Part shown: positions 31,486 to 39,708 of the stretch, one piece after another
Layout: every line of letters begins with the position of its first letter
Numbering within the stretch: the stretch's first letter is position 1
DNA from: Dehalococcoidia bacterium
Lineage (GTDB): Bacteria; Chloroflexota; Dehalococcoidia; Tepidiformales; Tepidiformaceae
Length of the DNA stretch: 39,770 nucleotides
NCBI GenBank assembly: GCA_009839725.1
Contig: VXPF01000070.1
Span: forward strand, 1-39,770
Direction of reading: 5' to 3'
Translations under genes and position numbers: made by a program
The notes under the pieces: generated by a model
Databases searched by the model: none
Told to the model about the DNA's origin: nothing
The model's input: the letters and a program-made list of their open reading frames with translations, nothing else

Positions 31486-32607
31486 ATGAGCGAACCCGCT
31501 GCCGGCGATGCCGACGCCTTCCGCGCCGCCGCCCGTGCCCTCGCCGCCGAGACCGCCGAGGCCATCGAGTCCCTCGGCGGCGCCTTCCGCCGCCTCGACC
31601 GCGGCTCCATGTGGGAGCTCCAGTCCGGCCTGCGCCCCCTCCGCGACCGCCTTGAGGAGGCCCTCGCCGCGCTTCGCGAGGCGCCCCTCCCCGACCGCTT
31701 CCTCCCCCTCCGCGACCAGCTCGCCGGCGGCGCCGAGGCCGCCTTTGAGGCCCTCGACGGCTTCACGCGCCCGGTCCCCCGCGAGCAGCGTTCTGGGAAC
31801 GCCCTCGCCAGCATGCGCGGCCTCGCCCGCGCCCAGGAGCTCCTCTACCCCCTGCGTTCCCTCGACCCGTCCCTCGGCCGTCTCTACGCCGCGCCCGCCG
31901 TCCGGAACGATCTCGCCGCCCTCGCTGCCCACAGCTCGGACCCGGGAACGGGCATCCAACGCAGCGGGCCCGACGACGACCCCGACGCCCGCGGCGAGTT
32001 CCACCTCTACGTGCCCGAGTCCCTCGATGGCTCCGCGCCCCGGCCCCTCGTCGTCGCCTTACACGGGGGCATGGGGAACGGTCGCGACTTCCTCTGGACG
32101 TGGCTCCGCGAGGCCCGTAGCCGCCGCTTCCTTCTTCTCGCCCCCACCTCCGTCGGCCCCACCTGGGCCCTCATGGGCCCCGACGCCGACCGCCAGCGCC
32201 TCCTCAGCTCGGTCGAGTTCGTGCGTGAGCGCTTCAACGTCGATGGCGACCGCATGCTCCTGACCGGCCTCTCCGACGGCGCCACCTACGGCCTCTCGAC
32301 CTACCTTGCCGGCGACACGCCCTTCACGGCTATGGCCGCCGTGGCCGGTGTCCTCCACCCGAAGAACGTTCAGGACGGCGCCATCGTCGGGGCCGAAGGG
32401 AAGCGCGTCTCCATCACCCACGGGACGAAGGACTGGATGTTCCCGGTACAGCTTGCCCAGGCCGCCCAGCAGGCCCTCCGCGGCGCCGGCGCCGACGTCC
32501 GCTACCACGAGATCGCGGACCTCGCCCACGCCTACCCGCGCGAGGAGAACCCCGCCATCCTCGAGTGGTTCGACCCCACCCTCGCCCTCCCCGAGAGGGC
32601 GGGCTAG
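31486..32607 (+). CDS. Alpha/beta hydrolase, dienelactone-hydrolase/PHB-depolymerase-like esterase
   Basis: A 373-residue protein. The first 150 residues form an unrecognised alpha-helical region rich in Arg/Ala/Leu. The hydrolase domain follows: RPLVVALHGGMGNGRDF (oxyanion HGG, about residue 187), nucleophile Ser263 in TGLSDGATYG, the Asp in ITHGTKDWMFPV and the His in IADLAHAYPREE, giving a complete triad. It presumably hydrolyses an ester or polyester in the cytoplasm, as no signal peptide is visible. The stop shares CTAG 32604-32607 with the convergent FmdB gene. Confidence 0.85.
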   Translation: MSEPAAGDADAFRAAARALAAETAEAIESLGGAFRRLDRGSMWELQSGLRPLRDRLEEALAALREAPLPDRFLPLRDQLAGGAEAAFEALDGFTRPVPREQRSGNALASMRGLARAQELLYPLRSLDPSLGRLYAAPAVRNDLAALAAHSSDPGTGIQRSGPDDDPDARGEFHLYVPESLDGSAPRPLVVALHGGMGNGRDFLWTWLREARSRRFLLLAPTSVGPTWALMGPDADRQRLLSSVEFVRERFNVDGDRMLLTGLSDGATYGLSTYLAGDTPFTAMAAVAGVLHPKNVQDGAIVGAEGKRVSITHGTKDWMFPVQLAQAAQQALRGAGADVRYHEIADLAHAYPREENPAILEWFDPTLALPERAG

Positions 32608-32903
32608 ACCTCGCCCGGCGGCAGGTCTTTCGACGCTTCCTCGTACTGGCGCGCGAACTTCCCGACGTCCGCCTCCGGACCCATGGCTGCATCCACCTCC
32701 GCCCCGTACGTCGCCTCCGCCTCCGCCACCTTGGTCGCAAAGCTGAGGTGGTGCGCGAACCCGCTCATCACCCGGGTCATCCCGCACTCCCCATCCTCGG
32801 GGACCTCCGGGCAGGGCGGTGGCTCGACGTCGCTGGTCATGCGCTGCCGGAACACCTCGTCGCGTGCCCCGCAGCGTTCGCAGGCGAATTCGTAGAGCGG
32901 CAT
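32604..32903 (-). CDS. FmdB-family zinc-ribbon protein
   Basis: A 99-residue FmdB-type putative regulator. The N-terminus MPLYEFACERCGARDEVFRQ has the CxxC of the ribbon, and a second Cys pair is in PPPCPEVPEDGEC, longer than the usual CPxC spacing. The C-terminal half is charged and helical. The FmdB family is named for a regulator of methanogen formamidase genes; a role here is unknown. It begins 2 nt after the trxB stop, so it is probably in the trxA-trxB-fmdB unit. Confidence 0.88.
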   Translation of the reverse strand: MPLYEFACERCGARDEVFRQRMTSDVEPPPCPEVPEDGECGMTRVMSGFAHHLSFATKVAEAEATYGAEVDAAMGPEADVGKFARQYEEASKDLPPGEV

Positions 32904-32905
32904 CC

Positions 32906-33865
32906 CTACGCCCCCTCGCCCTCACCGATGCCGTGCTCGGCGAGGTACGCCTCCGCCGCCAGCGCCGCCGTCGCGCCGTCGCCGCACGCGCTCACCAGCT
33001 GCCGCGCAGCCTCCACCCGCAGGTCGCCCGCTACGAGCAGGCCGGGCACGCTCGTGCGCATCCGCAGGTCCACGTGCGCGTGGCCGCCCTCGTCCAGCTC
33101 CACCAGCCCCTTCAGCAGGTGGCTGTTCGGCGTCTGCCCGATGAAGATGAAGACCGCCCCGACCGGCAGCGTGCAGGTCTCGCCCGTCTGCACGTCGCGC
33201 AGCTCCGCCGTCTCCACCGTGTCTTCGCCCGTGATCTCCTCGACCACGCAATTGCGGACGATGGTGATCTTCGGGTTGGCGAACACCCGCTCCTGCAGGA
33301 GCGCGCTCGCCCGGAAGGTGTCGCGCCGGTGCACCAGCCAGACCTTGCTCGCATAGCGCGTCGTGAAGAGCGCCTCGTCGAAGGCGGCGTCGCCCCCGCC
33401 CACCACGACCACCTCCTCGTCCTGGAAGAAGGCCGCGTCGCAGGTGGCGCAGTAGCTCACGCCCCGGCCGATGAACTCGCTCTCCCCCGGCACGCCGAGC
33501 TTGTTGTAGTCCGCGCCCGCCGTCGCGATCACGGCGTGCGCCTCACAGGCGCCCTCGTTCGACTCAATGAGGAAGGGCTTGCCCGGCCGGGGCGTGATCG
33601 TCCGCACGTCTTCGTAGCGCAGCTCAGCGCCGAAGCGCTCCACCTGCTCCACCAGCTTCATCGCGAAGTCCGCCCCGTTGATCCCCTGGGGGAAACCGGG
33701 GTAGTTCTCGACCAGCTCCGTCGTCGCGATCTGGCCGCCCGTCATCAGCCGCTCGAACACGACCGTCCGGCGGCGGGCGCGCGCACCGTAGAGCGCCGCC
33801 GTCATCCCGGCGCCTCCAGCGCCGATGATGGCGATGTCGTAGATATCGGGCCTCTCCGCGCTCAT
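32906..33865 (-). CDS. trxB: Thioredoxin reductase, TrxB-like
   Basis: A 319-residue FAD/NADPH-dependent reductase. FAD motif IIGAGGAGMTAALYGARA (about residue 14), redox pair CATC (Cys139, Cys142) in GRGVSYCATCDAAFF, NADPH motif VVVVGGGDAAFDEALF and C-terminal FAD motif SVPGLLVAGDLRVEAARQLVSACGDGATAA. Members reduce thioredoxin; here trxA lies 43 nt upstream on the same strand, which supports the call. I start at ATG 33865 (MSAERPDIYDIAIIGAG); the longer frame is not needed. Confidence 0.94.
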   Translation of the reverse strand: MSAERPDIYDIAIIGAGGAGMTAALYGARARRRTVVFERLMTGGQIATTELVENYPGFPQGINGADFAMKLVEQVERFGAELRYEDVRTITPRPGKPFLIESNEGACEAHAVIATAGADYNKLGVPGESEFIGRGVSYCATCDAAFFQDEEVVVVGGGDAAFDEALFTTRYASKVWLVHRRDTFRASALLQERVFANPKITIVRNCVVEEITGEDTVETAELRDVQTGETCTLPVGAVFIFIGQTPNSHLLKGLVELDEGGHAHVDLRMRTSVPGLLVAGDLRVEAARQLVSACGDGATAALAAEAYLAEHGIGEGEGA

Positions 33866-33908
33866 GCCGCCGTTCCCGGGGCCATCCTGCGCTCTGCCGC
33901 CGCCCTCG

Positions 33909-34235
33909 CTAGGCGATCGCCTCCTCAAGGCGCTTCTTCAGGTCGCTCTTCGGGCGAAAGCCCACGATCGTGCCCTTCAGCTCGCCGCTCTTGAAGATCA
34001 GGAGCGAGGGGATGCTGCGGATGCCGTACTGCGAGGGGACCGCGGGGTTCTCGTCCGTGTTCATCTTGTAGAAGCTCACGCGCCCGGCGTATTCCTCGCC
34101 AAGCTCCTCCACGATCGGCGCCACCATGCGGCAGGGGCCGCACCAGGGCGCCCAGAAGTCCACCAGCACCGGCAGATCGCTCTTCATCACGTCCGCATCG
34201 AACGTCGCGTCCGTCACCTCGGGGGTTGCTGCCAT
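33909..34235 (-). CDS. trxA: Thioredoxin, TrxA
   Basis: A 108-residue thioredoxin with WAPWCGPC (Cys32, Cys35), MNTDENPAVPSQYGIRSIPSLLIF (cis-proline) and a C-terminal KSDLKKRLEEAIA helix: the classical TrxA length and layout. It reduces disulfides of ribonucleotide reductase, PAPS reductase and peroxidases with electrons from the TrxB encoded downstream. ATG 34235 follows GAGGAG ten nt upstream; a longer in-frame extension is unlikely. Confidence 0.96.
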   Translation of the reverse strand: MAATPEVTDATFDADVMKSDLPVLVDFWAPWCGPCRMVAPIVEELGEEYAGRVSFYKMNTDENPAVPSQYGIRSIPSLLIFKSGELKGTIVGFRPKSDLKKRLEEAIA

Positions 34236-34385
34236 CGTTGTTCTGCTCCTCTGCCGGCGAGCCGGCTCATTGCTGCCAAGGCTCGCTCTTCCGGTCCTTC
34301 CGGACGGGCGCTCGACCAGTCCCAAAGGCCGCCTTCAAGCGTACCACCCGCGACGCACCTGAGCGCGAGGAGGCTCTCTCCCAAA

Positions 34386-34414
34386 TTGCCGCCTTCTGGG
34401 GCGCTTGCTACCAT
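34386..34414 (+). promoter_or_regulatory. Candidate sigma-70-type promoter of the HNH gene
   Basis: TTGCCG (34386-34391), 17-nt spacer, TACCAT (34409-34414). The ATG follows 19 nt later at 34434. It is one of the few promoters here with an arguable -35. Confidence 0.45.
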
Positions 34415-34433
34415 CCCGCCCGAGGTCGCCCCC

Positions 34434-34961
34434 ATGAGTGGCTCGCTCGCGCTTGTTCTCAACCAGAACTACGAGCCCCTGAACGTGTGCAACGTGCGGC
34501 GCGCCCTTGTCCTCGTGCTCCGCGGGAAGGCCGAGATCATTGAAACGGCCAAGGGCGTCATCCACAGCGCGAACCACCGCTTCGCCCTCCCCTCCGTCAT
34601 TCGCATGGTGTACTACGTCCGCCGCCCGCGCCCCAGGCTGCGCCTCTCCCGCCGCGAGGTCTTCGCCCGCGACGGCTGGACTTGCTGCTATTGCGGACGC
34701 CGTGCCAAGGACCTCACGCTCGACCACGTTGTCCCCCGCTACCGCGGCGGGGCCCACAGCTGGGACAACCTCGTGAGCGCCTGCAAGCCGTGCAACCACC
34801 GCAAGGCGGGCCGCACCCCCAAGGAAGCGCGCATGCGCCTGCGCATCGCCCCCGCCGAGCCCCGCGTCCCCATCTACCACGGCTACCTCCAGTACCTGCG
34901 CCGCTACCAGGACTGGGGCAAGTTCATCCCCGGCGCGGAGACCGCGAAGGCCGCCGTCTAG
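34434..34961 (+). CDS. HNH endonuclease-family protein
   Basis: A 175-residue HNH protein. The N-terminal half is the conserved extension LVLNQNYEPLNVCNVRRALVLVLRGKAE common to this HNH group, then RREVFARDGWTCCYCGRRA with the first zinc CxxC, LDHVVPRYRGGAHSWDNLVSAC with the HNH core (DH...N), and CNHRKAGRTP with the second zinc pair. A metal-dependent DNA nuclease or repair function is expected; no phage or intron context is present, so it looks like a housekeeping family member. The next gene starts immediately after its stop. Confidence 0.9.
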   Translation: MSGSLALVLNQNYEPLNVCNVRRALVLVLRGKAEIIETAKGVIHSANHRFALPSVIRMVYYVRRPRPRLRLSRREVFARDGWTCCYCGRRAKDLTLDHVVPRYRGGAHSWDNLVSACKPCNHRKAGRTPKEARMRLRIAPAEPRVPIYHGYLQYLRRYQDWGKFIPGAETAKAAV

Positions 34962-35423
34962 ATGGCCGAACTCTCCCCGGAAGAGATCCTCAAGGAAGCG
35001 CTGCGCGTAGCCGACTCCCAGTTCGGCGGCACCCTCGCCACCATCCACGCCGACGACGGTACCCCCTACCCCGCCTTCGTCCTCTTCCACCTCACCGACG
35101 AGGGCGAGGTCATCTACGGTAGCGTCACCGAGTCGCAGCACACGCGCGACACCGAGGCCATCCCCGAGGTCGCCTTCCTCATCGACAACCGAGACGTGCT
35201 CGGCTACGACTGGCCTGCCTTCGACCGCGTAACCATCGAGGGTATGGCCGAGCGTATCGATCCCGACGACCCGCGCTACGAAGGCTACTTCAGCGCCCTC
35301 GTCGCGAAGAACTGGCTCTCCAACTACTTCACCAAGATCGGCAACCTCTACTGCATCGCCCCGCGACGCATCACCGTCGTCCTCGGCATCGGCCCCGAGC
35401 GCTACACCATCGACTTCGACTAG
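34962..35423 (+). CDS. Pyridoxamine 5'-phosphate oxidase-family (FMN-binding split-barrel) protein
   Basis: A 153-residue split-barrel protein, close to the HugZ-like/general stress group: EALRVADSQFGGTLATIHADDGTPYPAFVLFHLTD at the N-terminus, SVTESQHTRDTEAIPEVAFLIDN, then the strand RVTIEGMAERI. Members bind FMN, F420 or heme and act as oxidoreductases or heme-utilisation proteins; the ligand here cannot be read off. Its ATG directly follows the HNH stop (34959-34961), so they are co-translated. The TAG stop shares CTAG 35420-35423 with the convergent BKACE gene. Confidence 0.85.
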   Translation: MAELSPEEILKEALRVADSQFGGTLATIHADDGTPYPAFVLFHLTDEGEVIYGSVTESQHTRDTEAIPEVAFLIDNRDVLGYDWPAFDRVTIEGMAERIDPDDPRYEGYFSALVAKNWLSNYFTKIGNLYCIAPRRITVVLGIGPERYTIDFD

Positions 35424-36319
35424 CGGCTCGGGATCTCCAGGATCGCTGCGGCCTCATCCGGCGTCGCGGGACGCTTCCCTATCCGCTCGATGACCTCCAG
35501 CAGCCCCTGCATCAGATCCAGGTTCGAAGGCTCGCCCGGACCGGCGTAGTCCTCCAGCCCGATGCGCACATGCCCACCTCGCGAGATCGCGAGCTCGGCC
35601 ATGCCGCACTCGACCACGTCCCCGGCCCGCACTGCCACCGACCACGGCAGCCCCGTTCCCGAGAGCATGTCGAGGTACGCCTCGAGTCCCGCGGGCGTGG
35701 GGGGCAGGCCCGAGAGCGTCCGCTCGCTCCCGAAGTAGAACTTGACCAGTGAGCCCGGCGGGAGCGTCCCCGCCTCGTGCTCCGCCAGCGCCACCCGCAG
35801 GAAGCCCGGCTCGAAGATGGAGATGGACGGCCCCAGGTTGTACCGGTGGCACGTATCGAACATCTTCCGGGCGTCCCGGAACGTGTTCAGGTAGGTCGCT
35901 TCGATGTCCGCCGCACGCCCGTCCGGGCCCCGTCCCCCGACATTCACCGAGCCGGGGTCGACCAGCCCGATGCGCAGCACGCCCGCCTCCGCCAGCGCCG
36001 GGATGTGGCTGTAGCGGCGCTCGAACGTCGTGTGCGGGCCCCCGCTCGGCATCGTTGGATACAGCAACGCATCCGGGCGCTCTGCGAGTATCACGTTCCA
36101 GGCCTCGAGGTAGGGCGCGGGGTCGTGCTCGGGGGCATCTCCCACGACCGGCTCGTCGTTGTGGTTGTGGACGATGGCCGCCCCCACCTCCAGGCAGCGC
36201 AGCCCGTCCTCGGCGATCTCCGCTGGCGTCCGCGGCACGGTCGCGTTTCGCGACTTCGGCGTCCCCCCGTTGATGGCCGCCTCGATGATGACCGTGTCGG
36301 CGAGTTCTGGGCTCGTCAC
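35420..36319 (-). CDS. BKACE (3-keto-5-aminohexanoate cleavage enzyme) family protein
   Basis: A 299-residue TIM-barrel Claisen-type enzyme (DUF849/BKACE). Zinc ligands His51 and His53 lie in AAIVHNHNDEPV, and the Glu expected to complete the site is in VECGMAELA. Other blocks are LLYPTMPSGGPHTTFERR, VGLVDPGSVNVGG-like (LVDPGSVN) and SIFEPGFLRVAL. Such enzymes cleave beta-keto acids with acetyl-CoA, as in lysine fermentation. The substrate of this one is unassigned. GTG 36319 overlaps the nitroreductase stop as GTGA, so the two are coupled. Confidence 0.87.
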   Translation of the reverse strand: MTSPELADTVIIEAAINGGTPKSRNATVPRTPAEIAEDGLRCLEVGAAIVHNHNDEPVVGDAPEHDPAPYLEAWNVILAERPDALLYPTMPSGGPHTTFERRYSHIPALAEAGVLRIGLVDPGSVNVGGRGPDGRAADIEATYLNTFRDARKMFDTCHRYNLGPSISIFEPGFLRVALAEHEAGTLPPGSLVKFYFGSERTLSGLPPTPAGLEAYLDMLSGTGLPWSVAVRAGDVVECGMAELAISRGGHVRIGLEDYAGPGEPSNLDLMQGLLEVIERIGKRPATPDEAAAILEIPSR

Positions 36320-37002
36320 GCTTCGCTCCCCAGCCATCGTTCCTGCCAGCCGGTATCCGGCTGCTCCTCCGCGAAGGGCCACCTCTCGCCGAAGCGCTCC
36401 CGGTAGACCACCGCCTTCACGGGCTTGCGATTCACCGGCCCGTGCCGGTCCGTTGGGTAGCCGATGGGGAGCAGGCAGTAGAGCTGGTTGTTGTCAGGGA
36501 TGTCGAGCAGCTCAAGCAGCTCGGCGCCCCCCCGCATGGGCAGGTTGAAGACCGAGCAGCCGAGCCCTAGCCCGCGCGCCGACAGCATCAGGTTCTGGAC
36601 TGCGGGGAAGGTGCTCCCTCCCGGGGTCGAGTGCCGCCCCTTCAGCCCCAGCACCGCGATGACCGCCGGCGCCTCGTCCAGGTGTGCGACCAGGTGCTCG
36701 ACGCTCCGCAGCGTCAGTCGCTGCGTTCGTGGCAGATCATCGATCTTCTCCGGGTGCTCCGCGAAGTCCGGCTGGTAGCGCCGCCACCCCACCTCAGCCC
36801 AGCCCTGCAGCTTCTGCTTCACCTCCGGGTCCGTGATGACGATGAAGCGCCAGTCCTGCGCGTTCTGACCCGAGGGCGCCCTGATGGCGGCGTCGAAGAG
36901 CTGGAACAGCACTTCGTCCGGGATCGGGTCGGGGCGGAAACGCCGCAGCGCCCGCATGGAGTAGATGGTTTCGAAGAGACCGGGATCGCCTTCTGCCGGC
37001 AT
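36316..37002 (-). CDS. Nitroreductase-family FMN oxidoreductase
   Basis: A 228-residue nitroreductase-fold protein. The FMN-binding block MRALRRFRPDPIPDEVL, AIRAPSGQNAQDWRFIVITDPE and the C-terminal LPIGYPTDRHGPVNRKPVKAVVY are canonical. GGGAGG precedes ATG 37002. It is an NAD(P)H- or F420-dependent reductase of nitro groups, flavins or enones. It is co-translated with the BKACE gene, so they may act on a common substrate. Confidence 0.9.
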   Translation of the reverse strand: MPAEGDPGLFETIYSMRALRRFRPDPIPDEVLFQLFDAAIRAPSGQNAQDWRFIVITDPEVKQKLQGWAEVGWRRYQPDFAEHPEKIDDLPRTQRLTLRSVEHLVAHLDEAPAVIAVLGLKGRHSTPGGSTFPAVQNLMLSARGLGLGCSVFNLPMRGGAELLELLDIPDNNQLYCLLPIGYPTDRHGPVNRKPVKAVVYRERFGERWPFAEEQPDTGWQERWLGSEA

Positions 37003-37072
37003 GAGCGCCTCCCGCGCGGGATTCTACCCACCCCTCCCGTGCGCTCCCGCCCCTGGTCTCCTCGCCGTCCCG

Positions 37073-37078
37073 TACCAT
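37073..37078 (+). promoter_or_regulatory. -10-like box of the FIST gene
   Basis: TACCAT lies 19 nt before ATG 37098, with a Shine-Dalgarno between, so it is a leadered promoter in contrast to the leaderless boxes. No clear -35. Confidence 0.35.
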
Positions 37079-37097
37079 GCCCGCGAAGGAGCGCCCC

Positions 37098-38258
37098 ATG
37101 GACGCCGGAGCGAGCACTGCCGCCGATTGGCGCGTGGCCGTCGACCAGGCTGTCCACGGCGTCCGTACGGACGCCGACCTCGTGCTCCTCTTCGTCAGCT
37201 ACCAGCACTCCGAGCGCTACCCCGAGATCGTGGGCGCCGTTCACGAGCGCCTCTCCCCCCGCGTCCTCCTCGGCTGCTCCGGGCAGGCCGTCATCACCAC
37301 CGGCCGCGAGATCGAGGGGCGCCCCGGCATCACCGTCATGTCGCTCTCACTGCCCGGGGCCGACCTCACCCTCCACCAGGTCACCCAGTCCGACCTCGAC
37401 GCCGAGGCCCCCCTCGCCGACCGCCTCCTGCCGCCCGATGACGTGAACGCCTGGGTGCTCCTCTCCGACCCCTTCACCATCGACTCGGAGAAGCTCGTCG
37501 CCGCGCTCGGCGAGGCCTATCCGGGCACGCCCATCCTCGGGGGAATGGCCTCCGCCTTCCCCGGCGGCCGCAGCGCCTACCTCTTCGAAGGGGCCAACCT
37601 CGCCCCCGGCGGCGCCCTCCTCCTCGCCGTCGGCGGCGCCTGGACCATCCATCCCGTCGTCTCGCAGGGCGCCGCCCCCATCGGCGAGTCCTGGACGATC
37701 ACCGAAGCCGAGCGCAACGTCGTGCTGGCCATCGGCGGCCGGCCCGCCCTCGATGTGCTCATGGAGACCCTTCGCGACCTGCCTCCCGACGTGCAGCAGC
37801 GCGCCGGGCGCAACCTCCTCACGGGGCTCGCCATGGACGAGTACGCCGACGATCTCGGCCGTGGCGACTTCCTCATCCGCAACCTGCTCGGCGTCGACCG
37901 CGAGCGCGGCGCCATCGCCATCAACGACCACGTTCGCGTCGGGCAGACGCTCCAGTTCCAGCTCCGCGACGCCGAGGCCGCCACGGACGAGCTCAACACG
38001 CTCCTCGACAAGGCCCGCGAGGCCATGGCCGGGGAGGCTGCCGGCGGCCTCCTCTGCGCCTGCAACGGACGCGGCCAGGGCATGTTCGGCGCGCCCGACC
38101 ACGATGCCGCCGCCGTCGCCGACCGCCTCGGCCCGCTCCCCATCGCCGGTCTCTTCTGCAACGGCGAGATCGGCCCCGTGGGCGGCACGCCCTTCGTCCA
38201 CGGCTTCACCGCCAGCCTCGCCCTCTTCGTCCCGGTAGACGAACCCGGCACGGGCTAG
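37098..38258 (+). CDS. FIST-domain sensory protein (FIST_N and FIST_C)
   Basis: A 386-residue FIST protein, predicted to sense small ligands such as amino acids and often fused to signalling domains; here it stands alone. The N domain (about 25-215) has ADLVLLFVSYQH, LLGCSGQAVITTGREIEG, PILGGMASAFPGG and GGALLLAVGGAW. The C domain (about 215-375) has the signature GGLLCACNGRGQGMFG...IAGLFCNGEIGPVGG...VHGFTASLALF. ATG 37098 has AAGGAG seven nt before it; an upstream ATG at 37077 sits inside the TACCAT box and is less likely. Confidence 0.9.
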   Translation: MDAGASTAADWRVAVDQAVHGVRTDADLVLLFVSYQHSERYPEIVGAVHERLSPRVLLGCSGQAVITTGREIEGRPGITVMSLSLPGADLTLHQVTQSDLDAEAPLADRLLPPDDVNAWVLLSDPFTIDSEKLVAALGEAYPGTPILGGMASAFPGGRSAYLFEGANLAPGGALLLAVGGAWTIHPVVSQGAAPIGESWTITEAERNVVLAIGGRPALDVLMETLRDLPPDVQQRAGRNLLTGLAMDEYADDLGRGDFLIRNLLGVDRERGAIAINDHVRVGQTLQFQLRDAEAATDELNTLLDKAREAMAGEAAGGLLCACNGRGQGMFGAPDHDAAAVADRLGPLPIAGLFCNGEIGPVGGTPFVHGFTASLALFVPVDEPGTG

Positions 38259-38319
38259 CCGTCGCGATCCCCCTTCCCGACGGCGCATACTGGAGGCACG
38301 CCCACGCGAGGTGCGCGCC

Positions 38320-39708
38320 ATGACCACCACCCCGACCCAGGACACCCTCGTCCGCGCCGGCTCCCTTGAGGAGATCGCGCGCGACGGCATGAAGGTAGTC
38401 GCCGCCGAGGGACGCACCATCCTCGTCGTGCACGATGAGGGTCGCCTCTACGCCCTCGACAACCGCTGCCCCCACATGGGCTTCCCCCTCAGCCGCGGCG
38501 CCGTCCGCGACGGCATCCTCACCTGCCACTGGCACCATGCGAAGTTCGACCTCTCTGGGGGTTGCACCCTTGACCCCTTCGCCGACGACGTGCCTGCCTT
38601 CCACGTCGAGACGCGCGACGGCGACGTGTTCGTCGACCCCCAACCGATCGAGTCCGACCGCCGCGCCCACTGGGAAGCCAAGCTGCGCGAGGGGCTGGAG
38701 GGGCGGCTCTCGCTTGTCCTTGCGAAGAGCGTCATCGGCCTGAACGAGCTAGAGGCGACCACCGACGTCCTCCGCGAGGCCGCTCTCTTCGGCGTGCGCA
38801 ACCGCGCCCCGGGCTGGAGCAGCGGCCTCTCGATCCTGACTGCGATGGCCAACGTGTTGCCCGTCCTGCACGAGGACGACCGCCCCCTCGCCGTCTTCCA
38901 CGGCGTCGTCCACGTTGGACGCTCGACCGCGAACCAGCCCCCCAACTTCGACCTCGCCCCGCTTGAGACCGAGATGCGCGACCCCGACCGCTACATCGAC
39001 TGGTTCCGCCGCTTTGTCGAGACGCGCTCAACCCAGGCCGCCGAGCGCACGCTCCGTTCCGCCATCCACCTCGACCTGCCCCGCACCGCCATCGCCGAGA
39101 TGCTGTTCGCCGCCTGCACCGACCACCTCTTCCTCGACACCGGCCACACCCTCGACTTCGCCAACAAGGCCTTCGAGTTGCTCGACCACATCGGCTGGGA
39201 GCACGCCGAGGAGGTCCTCCCCTCGGTCGTCCCCAGCCTCACCGGCGCCCGCCGTATGGAGGAGAGCTCCAGCTGGCGCCACCCGGTCGACCTCGCCTCC
39301 CTCCTCGCTGGCGTCCACGCCCAGCTCGACGACGCTATTGCTGCCGGGAGCGGCCGCCTGGACAACGACTGGCGTGGCCACCGCGACGTCGCCGACCAGA
39401 TACTGGACGGCGAGCCCGCCGAAACCCTCGATCGCATGCTCTCTCTCGTTCGCGAGGGCGTCCCCCTCGAAGAGCTGTCCGCGGCGGTTGCCTATGCCGC
39501 AGCCCGCCGCGCCGTGCATTTCCACGTCTCCAACGAGTTCGGTGACTGGGACACCGTGCATCACTCGTTCACGTACGCGAACGCGGTCGACCAGGCGATG
39601 CGGCGCGCCCCCTCCAACCTGCTCGCCCGTGGCATCTTCGACGGGGCTATGTCGGTCTACCTCGAGCGCTTCCTCAACGTGCCCCGGCAGCCCCATCCCG
39701 CCCCCTAG
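38320..39708 (+). CDS. Rieske [2Fe-2S] protein fused to a large unrecognised helical domain
   Basis: A 462-residue protein. Residues about 8-110 form a Rieske domain: DNRCPHMGFPLSRG and ILTCHWHHAKFDLSGG give the Cys-x-His...Cys-x2-His ligands. The remaining about 350 residues are mostly alpha-helical with conserved-looking blocks TDHLFLDTGHTLDFANKAFELLDHIGWEHAEEVLP and RRAVHFHVSNEFGDWDTVHHSFTYANAVDQAM; I do not recognise the family. Multiple His/Asp/Glu suggest a second metal site, so this may be a self-contained oxygenase or redox enzyme. I chose ATG 38320, with GAGG eight nt upstream, over the GTG at 38311. Confidence 0.8.
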   Translation: MTTTPTQDTLVRAGSLEEIARDGMKVVAAEGRTILVVHDEGRLYALDNRCPHMGFPLSRGAVRDGILTCHWHHAKFDLSGGCTLDPFADDVPAFHVETRDGDVFVDPQPIESDRRAHWEAKLREGLEGRLSLVLAKSVIGLNELEATTDVLREAALFGVRNRAPGWSSGLSILTAMANVLPVLHEDDRPLAVFHGVVHVGRSTANQPPNFDLAPLETEMRDPDRYIDWFRRFVETRSTQAAERTLRSAIHLDLPRTAIAEMLFAACTDHLFLDTGHTLDFANKAFELLDHIGWEHAEEVLPSVVPSLTGARRMEESSSWRHPVDLASLLAGVHAQLDDAIAAGSGRLDNDWRGHRDVADQILDGEPAETLDRMLSLVREGVPLEELSAAVAYAAARRAVHFHVSNEFGDWDTVHHSFTYANAVDQAMRRAPSNLLARGIFDGAMSVYLERFLNVPRQPHPAP

